This document shows positions 25,283 to 33,826 of a stretch of 50,236 nt of DNA, one piece after another; position 1 is the first letter of the stretch, and every line of letters starts with the position of its first letter. Made by a program: the position numbers and the translations under genes. The DNA is from Clostridia bacterium (GTDB lineage: Bacteria > Bacillota_A > Clostridia > Christensenellales > UBA1750), in NCBI GenBank assembly GCA_017413675.1, contig JAFPSR010000083.1, positions 1 through 50,236 of the forward strand, written 5' to 3'. The notes beneath the pieces were generated by a model. That model did no database searches. It saw only the letters and a list, made by a program, of their open reading frames with translations, and was not told the DNA's origin.

Positions 25283-25299
25283 CCCCAAAAGAAAGACCG

Positions 25300-25330
25300 C
25301 CCGGTGCTTTGGAAAAAGCATCGGGTTTTT
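25300..25330 (+). terminator. Intrinsic terminator of the GNAT-NlpC/P60 gene
   Basis: CCCGGTGCTTT pairs with AAAGCATCGGG (one G-T pair), followed by TTTTT. Confidence 0.85.
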
Positions 25331-25334
25331 CTGT

Positions 25335-25730
25335 CTAGGCATCTTTTTTCGGGATGGTCAGAAGCCATCCCCCTGCCGTCAGGACGAGGCCGGAGATCCA
25401 GTACCCGATCATCAGCGGGCTGGTCGTCCCATAGATTTCCAGGACACCCTGGACCAGGCTCCCGACAGTCAGGAACGCCATCCCGGACAGGATCAGCTCC
25501 ACGGCTGCTCTGCGCGGGAACGGACGTCCCAGCCGGAACCGCAGGAAGAAGGGGAGTACTCCCAGAAGGAGCGGGAACACAAAGGCGTAGAGCATGAAGT
25601 ACGAGTAGACTTCATGGCTGAAGCACTCATAAACCGCCCCGAACAGGACACAGAACAGCGTCAGCAGGAGACAGGCCCCGATCACGCGGAAATAGCTTCT
25701 TTTTCCCACCGTTCTATCCGATGTAGACAA
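25335..25730 (-). CDS. Small four-helix membrane protein
   Basis: The 131-residue protein has four hydrophobic segments and no recognised family. The reading frame begins with TTG at 25730, inside the end of the phosphodiester glycosidase gene (17-base overlap), with AAGGAG about 12 bases upstream; a GTG at 25709 is the alternative start. The overlap marks it as the last gene of the VTC-DUF4956-DUF4353 operon. A tail of KKDA follows the last helix. A role in the membrane complex of that operon is inferred only from position. Confidence 0.6.
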   Translation of the reverse strand: MSTSDRTVGKRSYFRVIGACLLLTLFCVLFGAVYECFSHEVYSYFMLYAFVFPLLLGVLPFFLRFRLGRPFPRRAAVELILSGMAFLTVGSLVQGVLEIYGTTSPLMIGYWISGLVLTAGGWLLTIPKKDA

Positions 25731-26718
25731 TGTCGCTCACGCTCCTTTCCTTTGTCCCCCGTCCGCCGGACGTGGGATTGTTGATCACTTCGCCGTTGAA
25801 CACCATGGTCGACGATCCGCCGCCGTCCAGGTTGTAGGCGGTCACGGCGCCCTTGTCCTTCAGGAATGCCGCCAGTTCGTACAGGGACAGCCCTTCGCTT
25901 TCCGCTGTCCGGCCGTCCGAGACCACGAACAGGTAGTGGAGTTCGTCCAGCACGGCGATGGCGGTACGCGGGTTGCTGGCCTTGGCCCGTCCGACTTCGT
26001 CATTGACGGTTACCGCGATTTCCCCATCCTCCACCAGGGCCGGCCCGAAGCTCAAGACATCCCGGGCCCCCTGTTCCATCAGCTCTTCCGCTGTAATCTC
26101 CGCTTCCCGGATCACGGCAAAGCTGCCGTCCTGATAAATCACCAGGTCCTGGGCATCCCTTTTGGCCGTATCCCGGTATAAAACCCCATTCCGGATCACA
26201 TAGCCGGACTGCTGCGCCCCGTAGAAGTCCCCGTTGACCGCCAGGATTGCATGGACGGAATCCGCGATGGAAGAGGTCTTATCCGTAACATTCCGCCCGT
26301 AGGTGTTCTCCGCGAACGCGGTTTTAAGGTATTCTGCGGAAGCCAGCTGCACATCCGCGATATAGACCGTGGTGTCCCCGACGCGTTCCTGTGTAAGGAC
26401 CACGGAAATATTCCCGTCCCGGTAGGTATTTTCATCCTGCACCGCCGGAAGGCTGTCTGCCGCTGTCTGATCGTTTTCCCCGCTGTCCGGCGTGGCTTCC
26501 GGAACGGGTGTATTGCCGGCATCCGGTTGAGTTTCCGCCGCTGCCTCCGGTTCCGCAGACGCTTCCGCCATGGGTTCCTGCGTCGTTTCCGTCACAGCCT
26601 GGGGGACCGCTGTTTCGATCCGGCGCACAATCACAAACGTATCCAGAAGGACATAGGATGTGAACGCGAGCAGCAGGCTGAGCAGGATGCACAACAGCGC
26701 ATGTCCTTTTTTCTTCAT
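25714..26718 (-). CDS. Phosphodiester glycosidase (NAGPA domain) protein, membrane anchored
   Basis: The 334-residue protein starts with MKKKG and one membrane helix, followed by a Glu/Ala/Pro-rich spacer (about 35-95), then an NAGPA (DUF2233) domain. Diagnostic motifs are AVNGDFYGAQ, NPRTAIAVLDE and YNLDGGGSSTMVFNGEVINNP. The eukaryotic founder removes N-acetylglucosamine from a phosphodiester, and bacterial members are thought to cleave phosphodiester-linked sugars of cell-wall polymers. The catalytic domain lies outside the cell. Two ATGs exist: GGGAGG abuts the first, so the second (26718) was chosen. It follows the DUF4353 gene by 67 bases in the same operon. Confidence 0.85.
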   Translation of the reverse strand: MKKKGHALLCILLSLLLAFTSYVLLDTFVIVRRIETAVPQAVTETTQEPMAEASAEPEAAAETQPDAGNTPVPEATPDSGENDQTAADSLPAVQDENTYRDGNISVVLTQERVGDTTVYIADVQLASAEYLKTAFAENTYGRNVTDKTSSIADSVHAILAVNGDFYGAQQSGYVIRNGVLYRDTAKRDAQDLVIYQDGSFAVIREAEITAEELMEQGARDVLSFGPALVEDGEIAVTVNDEVGRAKASNPRTAIAVLDELHYLFVVSDGRTAESEGLSLYELAAFLKDKGAVTAYNLDGGGSSTMVFNGEVINNPTSGGRGTKERSVSDIVYIG

Positions 26719-26785
26719 CTGCATCCCTCCCTGTTTGGGGTACAGGGGCCCGGAAACCCGGGCCCCGCCTTCTTTTTTCCCGGGA

Positions 26786-28303
26786 TTACGGACGGCCGCT
26801 GTGTCTTCCGAAGCCGCCGAATCCGCCCATATTCCCCATGCCGCCTTTGCCGCCGCCCATCATCTGGTTGGGAAGCTGGGTGACCTGCTGGCCGTTGACA
26901 ATCACGGTGCCGCCGGTAAAGGTGGCCTGCCCGTCGTAGTCAAAGGCGGAATTGCCGTTGACGCTGATCGTCCCGCCGGTGATGATGATGTTGCCGTTGG
27001 AATCGATGCCGTCGGTATCCCCGGCGCCCATCGTGATGGTAACGGTACCGCCGGTGATTTCCACGGTCGGTGTGTAGGCATTGGACTTGCGGCCGGCATT
27101 GATGCCGTCATCCGACGCCTGGATCGTGATGTCGCCGCCCTCAATCTTCACATAGGTGGCCTCGATCCCTTCCGCCGCGGAGATGGTGAAGGTCCCGCCG
27201 GTGATCCCGACGGTCTCATCCGCATGGATGCCGTCATCCCGGCTCTGGATCGTAAACGTTCCTTCGCTGATTGTAATGTTCCCGTTGGTATGGATGCCGT
27301 CGTCCAGGGAATCCACCCGGTAGGTGCCGCCGTGGATGGAGACGGACACGCCGGCCTTGATGCCTTTATAGGATTCGGAATCATCCCCGCCCCGGCCGCT
27401 GCTGCCGCCGCCGGATGTCACGGTGATCTCGGAGTTCTCGGCTGTGAACACCGTTTCAGCCTGGATCCCGTCCTTCCCGGACACAATCACCAGGACGCTG
27501 TCCTGTACGGATACATAGCCTTTATCCGTATCCGTCCCGTTCTCGGAACGGATGCCGTCGGTACCGGCGGTTACCGTTACCGCTGCGCCGGACAGACGGA
27601 CAGAATCCTTGCCCTCCAGGGCGACATTCTCCGCCTTGACGGTCAGCGCTTTGGCTGTCACAACCAGGTCATCCTTGGAAACCACACCGTGCTTATAGTT
27701 CCCGGTAATGGTCAGGGTGCCTTCCCCGTTGATGGTCAGGTCATCTTTGCTGAACACGGCCGCGTCCAGGGTGGTATCGTCATCCGTCAGGGTATAGCCG
27801 GACCCGTCGGAAATCGTATTGACCGTTCCTTCCTTTGCGGTGATAAACACCTTGTCGGCACTGCGTACGTAGATCGCGGGGCCTTCGGCGTTGGTTATCA
27901 CGGCATTGTCCAGCACGATCTGGACCTTGTCTTCTTCACCGGCATCGACTGTAATCATTTGGTTCTCATAGGTGCCGGAGAGGATGTACACCCCGGCCGT
28001 GGTAATCGTCAGGTCGCCGTCCGGGGACAGGGCCCGGGCATCCGACGTGTCATACTCCCCGGAAGCATCCCGGTCGGAGACCGAGGTGTCCGGTTCGGAC
28101 ACGGATGCGGGTTCGGCCGGTACCGACGTTTCCGCCGGTTCCGCGGTTTTCCCCGTATCATTCGTCCCGACAGGCACGCTCTCCGGCAGGGCCATTCCCG
28201 TCGCAGCAGCCGTCTCCTGTGTTTGGGCAGGGAGCAGCCCGCAGCCGGTCAGGAGCAGTACGCTCAGGACAACAGCGATGATCATCATCAGAATTTTTCT
28301 CAT
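26786..28303 (-). CDS. DUF4353 (carbohydrate-binding domain) beta-helix lipoprotein
   Basis: The 505-residue lipoprotein has the lipobox LLTGC (Cys21), a long Ser/Thr/Glu/Pro spacer (about 30-90), then repeated short strands such as DGIHTNGNITISEG, DGIHADETVGITGG, EGIEATYVKIEGG and DGINAG. These are turns of a right-handed parallel beta-helix, as in the DUF4353 carbohydrate-binding family. The C-terminus is rich in Gly and Met (MMGGGKGGMGNMGGFGGFG), unusual for a folded domain. Homologues often sit with CotH, VTC and DUF4956 genes; here CotH is missing. ATG 28303 overlaps the DUF4956 stop (ATGA), with AAGGAGGAG upstream. Confidence 0.9.
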   Translation of the reverse strand: MRKILMMIIAVVLSVLLLTGCGLLPAQTQETAAATGMALPESVPVGTNDTGKTAEPAETSVPAEPASVSEPDTSVSDRDASGEYDTSDARALSPDGDLTITTAGVYILSGTYENQMITVDAGEEDKVQIVLDNAVITNAEGPAIYVRSADKVFITAKEGTVNTISDGSGYTLTDDDTTLDAAVFSKDDLTINGEGTLTITGNYKHGVVSKDDLVVTAKALTVKAENVALEGKDSVRLSGAAVTVTAGTDGIRSENGTDTDKGYVSVQDSVLVIVSGKDGIQAETVFTAENSEITVTSGGGSSGRGGDDSESYKGIKAGVSVSIHGGTYRVDSLDDGIHTNGNITISEGTFTIQSRDDGIHADETVGITGGTFTISAAEGIEATYVKIEGGDITIQASDDGINAGRKSNAYTPTVEITGGTVTITMGAGDTDGIDSNGNIIITGGTISVNGNSAFDYDGQATFTGGTVIVNGQQVTQLPNQMMGGGKGGMGNMGGFGGFGRHSGRP

Positions 28304-28968
28304 AATTCGTCTCCTCCTTCGTCGACGTTCAGAAGGGCAACTTCCAGGTTGCCGTTCCGGCAGCGCAGAGCATCCAGGAATTCCTGCGCACGGTCCGGAT
28401 CTTTCATTTCAATCCGGTAGTTGAGTTTATACAGGCTTCCCATATTGGAAGTCTTGGCTTTCAGAAGCTTGCTGCTCTTGGTAAACTGGGCAAACAGGTC
28501 ATCAAACGCGTTCGCGAAATGAATGGATTCGGGAACGGTGATGCGCAGTTCCTCAAAGCGCTCGCAGCGCATCGGCACACGGGACAGGAGCAGGATCACG
28601 CCCGAAGCGATCAGGGTGAACAGCAGCGCGATGCCCACATACCCGGCCGCGCAGGCAAGGCCTGCCGTCATGACCAGGAAGATCGCGGAGATGTCCCGTG
28701 CCTTTCCCGCGGCGCTGCGGAAGCGGACCAGCGAGAAGGCGCCTGCCACGGCGATGCCGGTTCCCACATTCCCGTTCACCATCAGGATCACGGTAGTCAC
28801 GATGATCGGCAGGACCACCAGGGACAGAAGGAAGCTGCGGCTGACCGAGCTTTCCCGGGAAAGCGCCAGCGCGGTGACCGCGCCGCAGATCCCGGCAAAC
28901 AGAAGACAGATAAGATATAAACCGACGGAGAATTCCCCGGTTAAGATGGAACTAAAAATTGACAGCAT
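28300..28968 (-). CDS. DUF4956 membrane protein
   Basis: The 222-residue protein has four membrane helices in its first 125 residues, including the conserved stretch VGTGIAVAGAFSLVRFRSAAGKARDISAIFL, which is characteristic of DUF4956. A cytoplasmic alpha/beta domain with a ferredoxin-like pattern follows (KLNYRIEMKDPDRAQEFLDALRCRNGNLEVALL). Function in the family is unknown; its constant pairing with VTC-domain proteins suggests that it forms the membrane channel or regulatory partner. The start at 28968 lies inside the VTC gene (17-base overlap) with GGGAGGGG upstream, and the stop overlaps the DUF4353 start. Expression of the three is thus tightly coupled. Confidence 0.9.
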   Translation of the reverse strand: MLSIFSSILTGEFSVGLYLICLLFAGICGAVTALALSRESSVSRSFLLSLVVLPIIVTTVILMVNGNVGTGIAVAGAFSLVRFRSAAGKARDISAIFLVMTAGLACAAGYVGIALLFTLIASGVILLLSRVPMRCERFEELRITVPESIHFANAFDDLFAQFTKSSKLLKAKTSNMGSLYKLNYRIEMKDPDRAQEFLDALRCRNGNLEVALLNVDEGGDEL

Positions 28969-29698
28969 TTTTGACCCCTCCCTCATGGATGTAAACAGGC
29001 TTCCCGGATCCTTCCAGGGTTTTCAGATACGCGCTCCCGTACTTGGAAAAGCTTCCGGGACGGATCCCGGTTTCGTCCAGCGCCCACGCCAGCCAGAGCG
29101 GCATGGCACCCGCCGTTTTGATCTCCAGCAGCACCGTGTTTTCCGGAAGCAGGCGGATCCCCGCCGCCCCGCAGCGGAAGGAAAGTCCTTCTTCTCGGTA
29201 CCGGATGTCCCGGTCGAACGTCAGGCGCAGGTCGGGTTGTTCCGCATCGAACCACGCTTCCCACTCACACAGGATCATCATGGCCGGTTTCGGCCGGTCA
29301 TACCGGCGCATGGTCCATTCGATCTCGGACATGATTTGGCTTTCCTGCGGTTTCAGCCCCAGACGCAGGTACCTTTCCGCTTCCCGGAGCGTCATCGACA
29401 CCCGCCGCTTATACACGACACCGTCAAACTTTTTCTTCAGTTCCAGGAATACCGTCGTGTCCTGCGCGGCCTGGGTCCCGTAGCAGCGGAGCCTCAGTTT
29501 TTCCTTGTAGTCCTCGGCCTCGATGGAGCCGCGGATGATCCGGAAGTCCGGTGTATCCAGATAGAGGCTCATCACCGTACTGCGGCCGTACCGGTCCATC
29601 TTAAGATGGGACCCGGTGAGACGGAACAGTTTTCCGTACTGCTCTTCTGTCAGCAGGTATTTTTTTTCGATTCTTTTGAAGATATAGGCCGTATCCAT
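28952..29698 (-). CDS. VTC domain protein (polyphosphate polymerase-like)
   Basis: The 248-residue protein is a VTC tunnel domain. It shows FKRIEKKYLLT with the Glu-Lys-Lys at 11-13, MSLYLDTP, EKLRLRCYG, ELKKKFDGVVYKRRV, LRLTFDRDIRYR, LEIKTAGAMPLW and SFSKYGSAYLKT: the ring of Lys, Arg and Glu that lines the tunnel in yeast Vtc4. That enzyme makes polyphosphate from ATP and moves it through a membrane. Bacterial VTC proteins next to DUF4956 have no settled product. AAGGAGG supports ATG 29698. It is the first gene of the operon ending at 25335. Confidence 0.9.
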   Translation of the reverse strand: MDTAYIFKRIEKKYLLTEEQYGKLFRLTGSHLKMDRYGRSTVMSLYLDTPDFRIIRGSIEAEDYKEKLRLRCYGTQAAQDTTVFLELKKKFDGVVYKRRVSMTLREAERYLRLGLKPQESQIMSEIEWTMRRYDRPKPAMMILCEWEAWFDAEQPDLRLTFDRDIRYREEGLSFRCGAAGIRLLPENTVLLEIKTAGAMPLWLAWALDETGIRPGSFSKYGSAYLKTLEGSGKPVYIHEGGVKNAVNF

Positions 29699-29728
29699 TG
29701 GGATGCCTCCTTCCCTGTTTCTGCACCC

Positions 29729-29760
29729 AGTATAAGGGCCCAAACTTAAACCAACTTTAA
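29729..29760 (-). promoter_or_regulatory. Activator-type promoter region of the VTC operon
   Basis: On the minus strand a TATACT (29734-29729) lacks a good -35. In its place are two similar 8-mers 10 bases apart (AACTTAAA 29743-29750 and AACTTTAA 29753-29760 on the plus strand), the arrangement used by OmpR/PhoB-type activators. The regulator is unknown. Confidence 0.4.
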
Positions 29761-29796
29761 GCGGAAAAAAAAGAAATCCCGGATTTCTCCGGGACG

Positions 29797-29834
29797 AAAA
29801 ACGCGGCAGACGGGTTTCCCCGCTTGCCGCGTTT
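29797..29834 (-). terminator. Intrinsic terminator of the carboxylesterase gene
   Basis: Read on the minus strand, AAACGCGGCA pairs with TGCCGCGTTT and runs into TTTTT. Confidence 0.8.
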
Positions 29835-29868
29835 CCCTGTTTCTTTGGTTGTCAGATCCGGTCCCTCT

Positions 29869-31473
29869 TTATTCCGGAAGAACCCCGGCTTCCTCTATCC
29901 CGCGCCGGATAAGCTCCCAGAGCTTCCCGTCCGTGGGAATAGGTTTGAGTTCATCCCCCAGTTCCATCAGGCCCTGTTCCTCCCCGCTGGCAGGCCAGTA
30001 CGGCAGGCCTTCGCCGTTGGGATCGCCTGTTTTGATGAAGTTCGCCCAGTACGAAGAGATCTTGTCCGCCAGTTCGAAGTCCTTTTCTTCCCACGGACGC
30101 TTCGGGGGCGTGCCCTTGCGCAGGGACGCAAAGGTATACCACAGTTCGTTGGAATGCCAGCTCATCAGCAGGTCCGGATCCCGGGGCGTGCCGATATCCT
30201 CCGGCAGGTGCGGCGCGACACGGGAGAAGAGGTAGTTGTACGTTTTCCTGCCCGGTGCCTTTTCCGCGCGCCGTTTGCCAAACTCGAGGTTCACAGCCAG
30301 GGCGCCGAAACGGCCTTTGTTCATGAACAGGCCGTAGGACGCCAGCCGGCGGGACTCGCGGTCCACATTCTCGTCCGTGACGGGCACGAGTTTTTCAAAA
30401 TCATACTCGTCGTACAGATCGCCCAGCTGTTCTTTGGCATAGGCATAGAATTCCTTCGCTGTCTTAAACCCGTCATCCCCGCGGGCGCTGCCCGGCTTCA
30501 GATGGGTTTCCCCGAGGTTCGTGCCGGCCAGGTAATCATAGTCCCCGCCGAACAATTCCATTTCCTTCGGGATTTCAATCTCGGGAACCAGGTTGCCGTC
30601 ACAGACTAGGCCGCCCGGGATCGGGATGCCGCGGACCTGCGGCAGGAAGCGGGTCGCTTCGATTTTCCGGAGTTCCTCTACGGGCAATGTCGGGTCGATG
30701 CCGATCTTACGCAGGTATTCCGCACAGGTTTTTTCCATCTCTTCCAGCGTATTGTTTTTCCGCAGCCAGACCAGGCCGCTCTCATTGATCACGCGGCGGA
30801 TATGGCCCTTTGCCAGCTTCGTAAAGGCCAGGGAGGAAGATTTCCCGGTGCCCGCGGACTGGCCGCCCACCGTGATGCAATCCGGATCGCCGCCGAACGC
30901 GTCAATATTCTTTATGATCCACTCCAGGGCTTTCATGTCATCCATCAGGATGTAGTTCCCGCTGGTGCCGCCCTGCTCTTCGGAGAGCTGCGGCAGTGCC
31001 AGGTAGCCGAACATGCTCAGGCGCTGTGCCACGGAAACTACCACGACCCCCTTGCGGGCGAGTTCGGCCGGGTCGAACTCGGCTTCGTAGGAATAGCCGT
31101 GGTCGCTGCCGCCGCCATGGAACCAGACAAAGACCGGGCGTTTTTCGCCGGCTGCGGATGCGCCGGTGCAGACGTTCAGGTACAGGCAGTCCTCGCTCAT
31201 GGGCGGGGTTCCCATATAATAGAAATCGGTATGCCAGGGTTCCGCATCCAGGTCCCCGTTGGTCGGCTGCGGACAGATCGGCGCATAGCTGTCACAGCTG
31301 CGCACGCCGTCCCACGGCGCCGGGTCCTGCGGCGGACGCCATCTCAGTTCCCCAACGGGCGGTGCCGCAAAGGGAATGCCTTTGAACAGGGTAATGCCCT
31401 CGTATTTTCCGGTCAGCTCCACGCCCGTTACCAGGCCGCAGCCGGTTTTGACCATGCCGATGGTTTTGGCCAT
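29869..31473 (-). CDS. Type B carboxylesterase
   Basis: The 534-residue protein is a full-length type B carboxylesterase. The oxyanion hole is in VFVWFHGGGSDHG, Ser206 is the nucleophile in VGGQSAGTGKSS, an acid candidate lies in LAGTNLGETHL and the catalytic His in MSWHSNELWYTF. There is no signal peptide, so substrates are intracellular esters; in this gene context esterified plant phenolics or acetylated sugars are plausible but unproven. ATG 31473 follows GGGGGAT. It is transcribed divergently from the MBL hydrolase gene and ends in its own terminator. Confidence 0.93.
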   Translation of the reverse strand: MAKTIGMVKTGCGLVTGVELTGKYEGITLFKGIPFAAPPVGELRWRPPQDPAPWDGVRSCDSYAPICPQPTNGDLDAEPWHTDFYYMGTPPMSEDCLYLNVCTGASAAGEKRPVFVWFHGGGSDHGYSYEAEFDPAELARKGVVVVSVAQRLSMFGYLALPQLSEEQGGTSGNYILMDDMKALEWIIKNIDAFGGDPDCITVGGQSAGTGKSSSLAFTKLAKGHIRRVINESGLVWLRKNNTLEEMEKTCAEYLRKIGIDPTLPVEELRKIEATRFLPQVRGIPIPGGLVCDGNLVPEIEIPKEMELFGGDYDYLAGTNLGETHLKPGSARGDDGFKTAKEFYAYAKEQLGDLYDEYDFEKLVPVTDENVDRESRRLASYGLFMNKGRFGALAVNLEFGKRRAEKAPGRKTYNYLFSRVAPHLPEDIGTPRDPDLLMSWHSNELWYTFASLRKGTPPKRPWEEKDFELADKISSYWANFIKTGDPNGEGLPYWPASGEEQGLMELGDELKPIPTDGKLWELIRRGIEEAGVLPE

Positions 31474-31548
31474 ATCCAATCCCCCTTTTTCAAATCCGTT
31501 CCGGCCGTAACGAAAAAGATACGGCTTTTCTGTTGTCTTGATGTGCCC

Positions 31549-31578
31549 ATTATACAACACATCCCGCTCTTCCCGCAA
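31549..31578 (-). promoter_or_regulatory. Promoter of the carboxylesterase gene
   Basis: On the minus strand TTGCGG (31578-31573) and a perfect TATAAT (31554-31549) are 18 bases apart. Confidence 0.65.
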
Positions 31579-31657
31579 AAGCCGTACCGCAAAAATCCTT
31601 TGGGGCAAAGCCGTGTACTCTTTCCAAATTGGAATCATTCGGAATGCCGATTTCGAT

Positions 31658-31687
31658 TTGATCCGCCTTTGCCCTGTTTTTTATACT
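31658..31687 (+). promoter_or_regulatory. Promoter of the MBL-Gfo/Idh-esterase genes
   Basis: TTGATC (31658-31663) and TATACT (31682-31687) are 18 bases apart and 42 bases before the start codon. Confidence 0.55.
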
Positions 31688-31729
31688 GGTATCAGAAGAA
31701 AAAGAAAAAGAAGAAGGAGGAAAAATCCC

Positions 31730-32632
31730 ATGAAAGCAATTGATTTTTCCAGCAAGCATGAAATCTGGATCCGCAATCCCGACGGATCCCTGCAGAGAAT
31801 GGACGAACCGTTCTATGAAAGCAAAAAAATCGCTCCCGGGACCTGGATGATCCTGTCCGATGGGGATTACCAGTACCTGGTGGAAGGCGAAAACGAAGCC
31901 GTGGCCATCGATACCGGCTACGGGGCCGGGAACCTCCGGGAATACATGCAGACCCTGACGGACAAGCCCGTGCGGGTCGCCTTCAATACGCATGAACACT
32001 TTGACCATACCGCCAATAACGGCTATTTTGACAAATGCTATATGACTGCCGGTGCCCTGCCGCTGGCAACTCTTCCCTTCCCGAGCTTCGCAGGCATCGA
32101 TTTCCCGCAGGATTATCCCCGGGAAGCCGTCTCCGCCGGATTTGTCTATGACCTGGGCGGGCGGAAACTGGAAGTACTGGAAATGAACTTCCATGCCCAC
32201 AGCCTGCTGCTCCTGGACCGGAAGGAACGTATCCTCTTTTCCGGGGATGAATTCGCGGACCGGGGCGGCGGTCCCCGGGCTCCCCGCACCGTGCTGGAAT
32301 ACTATAACCAATTGAAGGTCATCGCTTCCCACCGGGATGAATATGATTATCTCTGCGGCGGGGCCGCCTCCATGATGGATGCTGTCCTCGTCGACCGGCT
32401 GCTGCAGAGTGCCGAATATGTCCTGAACGGGGGCGAAGGATCGCTTCCCGAACCGAACCCGCTCCGGAAGCCCGCGGAACCGGATCCGCAGGGCCGGATC
32501 ATCTACGGGCGTAAAAGCGCCCGGCCGGAAGATATGGTCCACCCGGAACGGAAGAATGACCTGCCCACCCGCCTGATGGAAGTCACGTGCTTCGGCGTCC
32601 GCTTCGTTTACGACGCCAACTATATCCGGTAA
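31730..32632 (+). CDS. MBL fold metallo-hydrolase, atypical metal site
   Basis: The 300-residue protein has the metallo-beta-lactamase signature FNTHEHFDHTANN (His88, His90, Asp92, His93), a further His pair in NFHAHS (155, 157) and Asp172 in FSGDEF. The last metal-binding His of classical members, usually in a GHG motif, is not seen; the equivalent region reads LCGGAASMMDA. Either another residue serves or only one metal is bound. It is not a beta-lactamase in any specific sense. AAGGAGG (31714-31720) sets the start. The Gfo/Idh/MocA gene follows after 38 bases. Confidence 0.85.
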   Translation: MKAIDFSSKHEIWIRNPDGSLQRMDEPFYESKKIAPGTWMILSDGDYQYLVEGENEAVAIDTGYGAGNLREYMQTLTDKPVRVAFNTHEHFDHTANNGYFDKCYMTAGALPLATLPFPSFAGIDFPQDYPREAVSAGFVYDLGGRKLEVLEMNFHAHSLLLLDRKERILFSGDEFADRGGGPRAPRTVLEYYNQLKVIASHRDEYDYLCGGAASMMDAVLVDRLLQSAEYVLNGGEGSLPEPNPLRKPAEPDPQGRIIYGRKSARPEDMVHPERKNDLPTRLMEVTCFGVRFVYDANYIR

Positions 32633-32670
32633 GGCACAAACATTCGAATGACAGGAAAAGGAGAATCATC

Positions 32671-33765
32671 ATGGAAAAGAAGATTAAAATCGCCCTGTGC
32701 GGGATGCGCGGGCATCTCGACTACTTCGGGGAACTGATCAATTCCTACCCGGAAAGCGAAGTCATCGCCGTCTGGGACCCAGATCCGGAAACCGCCGCCA
32801 AAGCAGCTGCCCTGTTCCCCGGCTGCGCGGCCTGTACGGACTATGACGCGTTGCTGAAGATCCCGGATCTTTCCGCCGTCGTCATCACCTATCACAACGT
32901 CTGGCATAAGGAGCTGGCCTGCAAAGCCGCAGCTGCCGGCAAGCATATCTTCCTGGAAAAGCCCCTGGCCTCTTCTTTGGACGACGCCATCGCGATCCGG
33001 GATGCCGTACAATCTGCCGGGATCAAGTTCTATATGACGGATCCTTTCTGCAACGGAGCTACCGCGTATGTCAAAAACTTCATCCAGAGCGGGAAACTCG
33101 GGAAGCTCCTTTCCGTGCGGATCCGGTTTTCCAATAATTCACGCGTGTTCCGCGCCCCTTCCCCAGAAGATGTCCGCATCGAAGTCAGCCGCATGGGCGG
33201 CGGGATGATGACGGATACCGGCGGCCATCCCCTGCATGTCCTGCATTACCTCCTGGGCAAGCCGGAACGCGTTTACGCGCAGTTCGCCTGGCGCAGCGCG
33301 GATGACAAGGCAGCCGGCAACGAGGAATATATCGCCATGCTGATGCAGTATCCCGATGATGTGACCGCTATCGTGGAAAGCGGCATGATCTCCCCCGGCT
33401 ATACCTCCGGGATTGAAGTCAACGGTACCCGCGGCACCATCATCCAGGAAGGCATCCGTGACTGGCATACCCCCGTGCGCTACCGGCTTACCGACCTGGT
33501 TCCCCCCGATGCGGGAACGGGGCGGCCGCAGGACCGGAGCGACTGGGTCACCGTGGATCCCGCCGAACTGCCCCAGGACCCGGATGACCATGCCCGCTAC
33601 TTTGTCCGGATGATCGCCGAAGACCTGCCCAACGACGGGGTCGGGACGGATGTCCGGAGCCTGCACGGCATGAACCTTCAGGACGCCATGGAACTTATGG
33701 AAATCCGGGAAGCCATCTACGAAAGCGCACGCACCGGCAATTCCGCGCCGGTTCCGTCCGTATAA
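32671..33765 (+). CDS. Gfo/Idh/MocA family oxidoreductase
   Basis: The 364-residue protein has an N-terminal Rossmann fold (KIALCGMRGHLDYFGEL, with an atypical GMRG in place of GxGxxG), the family motif LEKPLASSLDDA with the catalytic Lys of EKP (about residue 98), and the C-terminal beta-sheet domain. MGGGMMTDTGGHPLHVLHYLLG carries the conserved Asp and His of the active site. Family members oxidise or reduce sugars and cyclitols with NAD(P). AAAAGGAG precedes ATG 32671. Its place between an MBL hydrolase and a CE1-type esterase suggests one catabolic unit for a substituted sugar. Confidence 0.9.
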   Translation: MEKKIKIALCGMRGHLDYFGELINSYPESEVIAVWDPDPETAAKAAALFPGCAACTDYDALLKIPDLSAVVITYHNVWHKELACKAAAAGKHIFLEKPLASSLDDAIAIRDAVQSAGIKFYMTDPFCNGATAYVKNFIQSGKLGKLLSVRIRFSNNSRVFRAPSPEDVRIEVSRMGGGMMTDTGGHPLHVLHYLLGKPERVYAQFAWRSADDKAAGNEEYIAMLMQYPDDVTAIVESGMISPGYTSGIEVNGTRGTIIQEGIRDWHTPVRYRLTDLVPPDAGTGRPQDRSDWVTVDPAELPQDPDDHARYFVRMIAEDLPNDGVGTDVRSLHGMNLQDAMELMEIREAIYESARTGNSAPVPSV

Positions 33766-33826
33766 AACCGAATTCCGTTCTGCGTATTTTTCCGAACCCT
33801 GAAATTTCAGAAAAGAGGATTTTTGC

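Noticed and set aside
27000..27420. A CRISPR-like or tandem DNA repeat in the DUF4353 gene
   Set aside because: The repetition reflects beta-helix turns in the protein; the DNA units differ in length and sequence and have no spacers.
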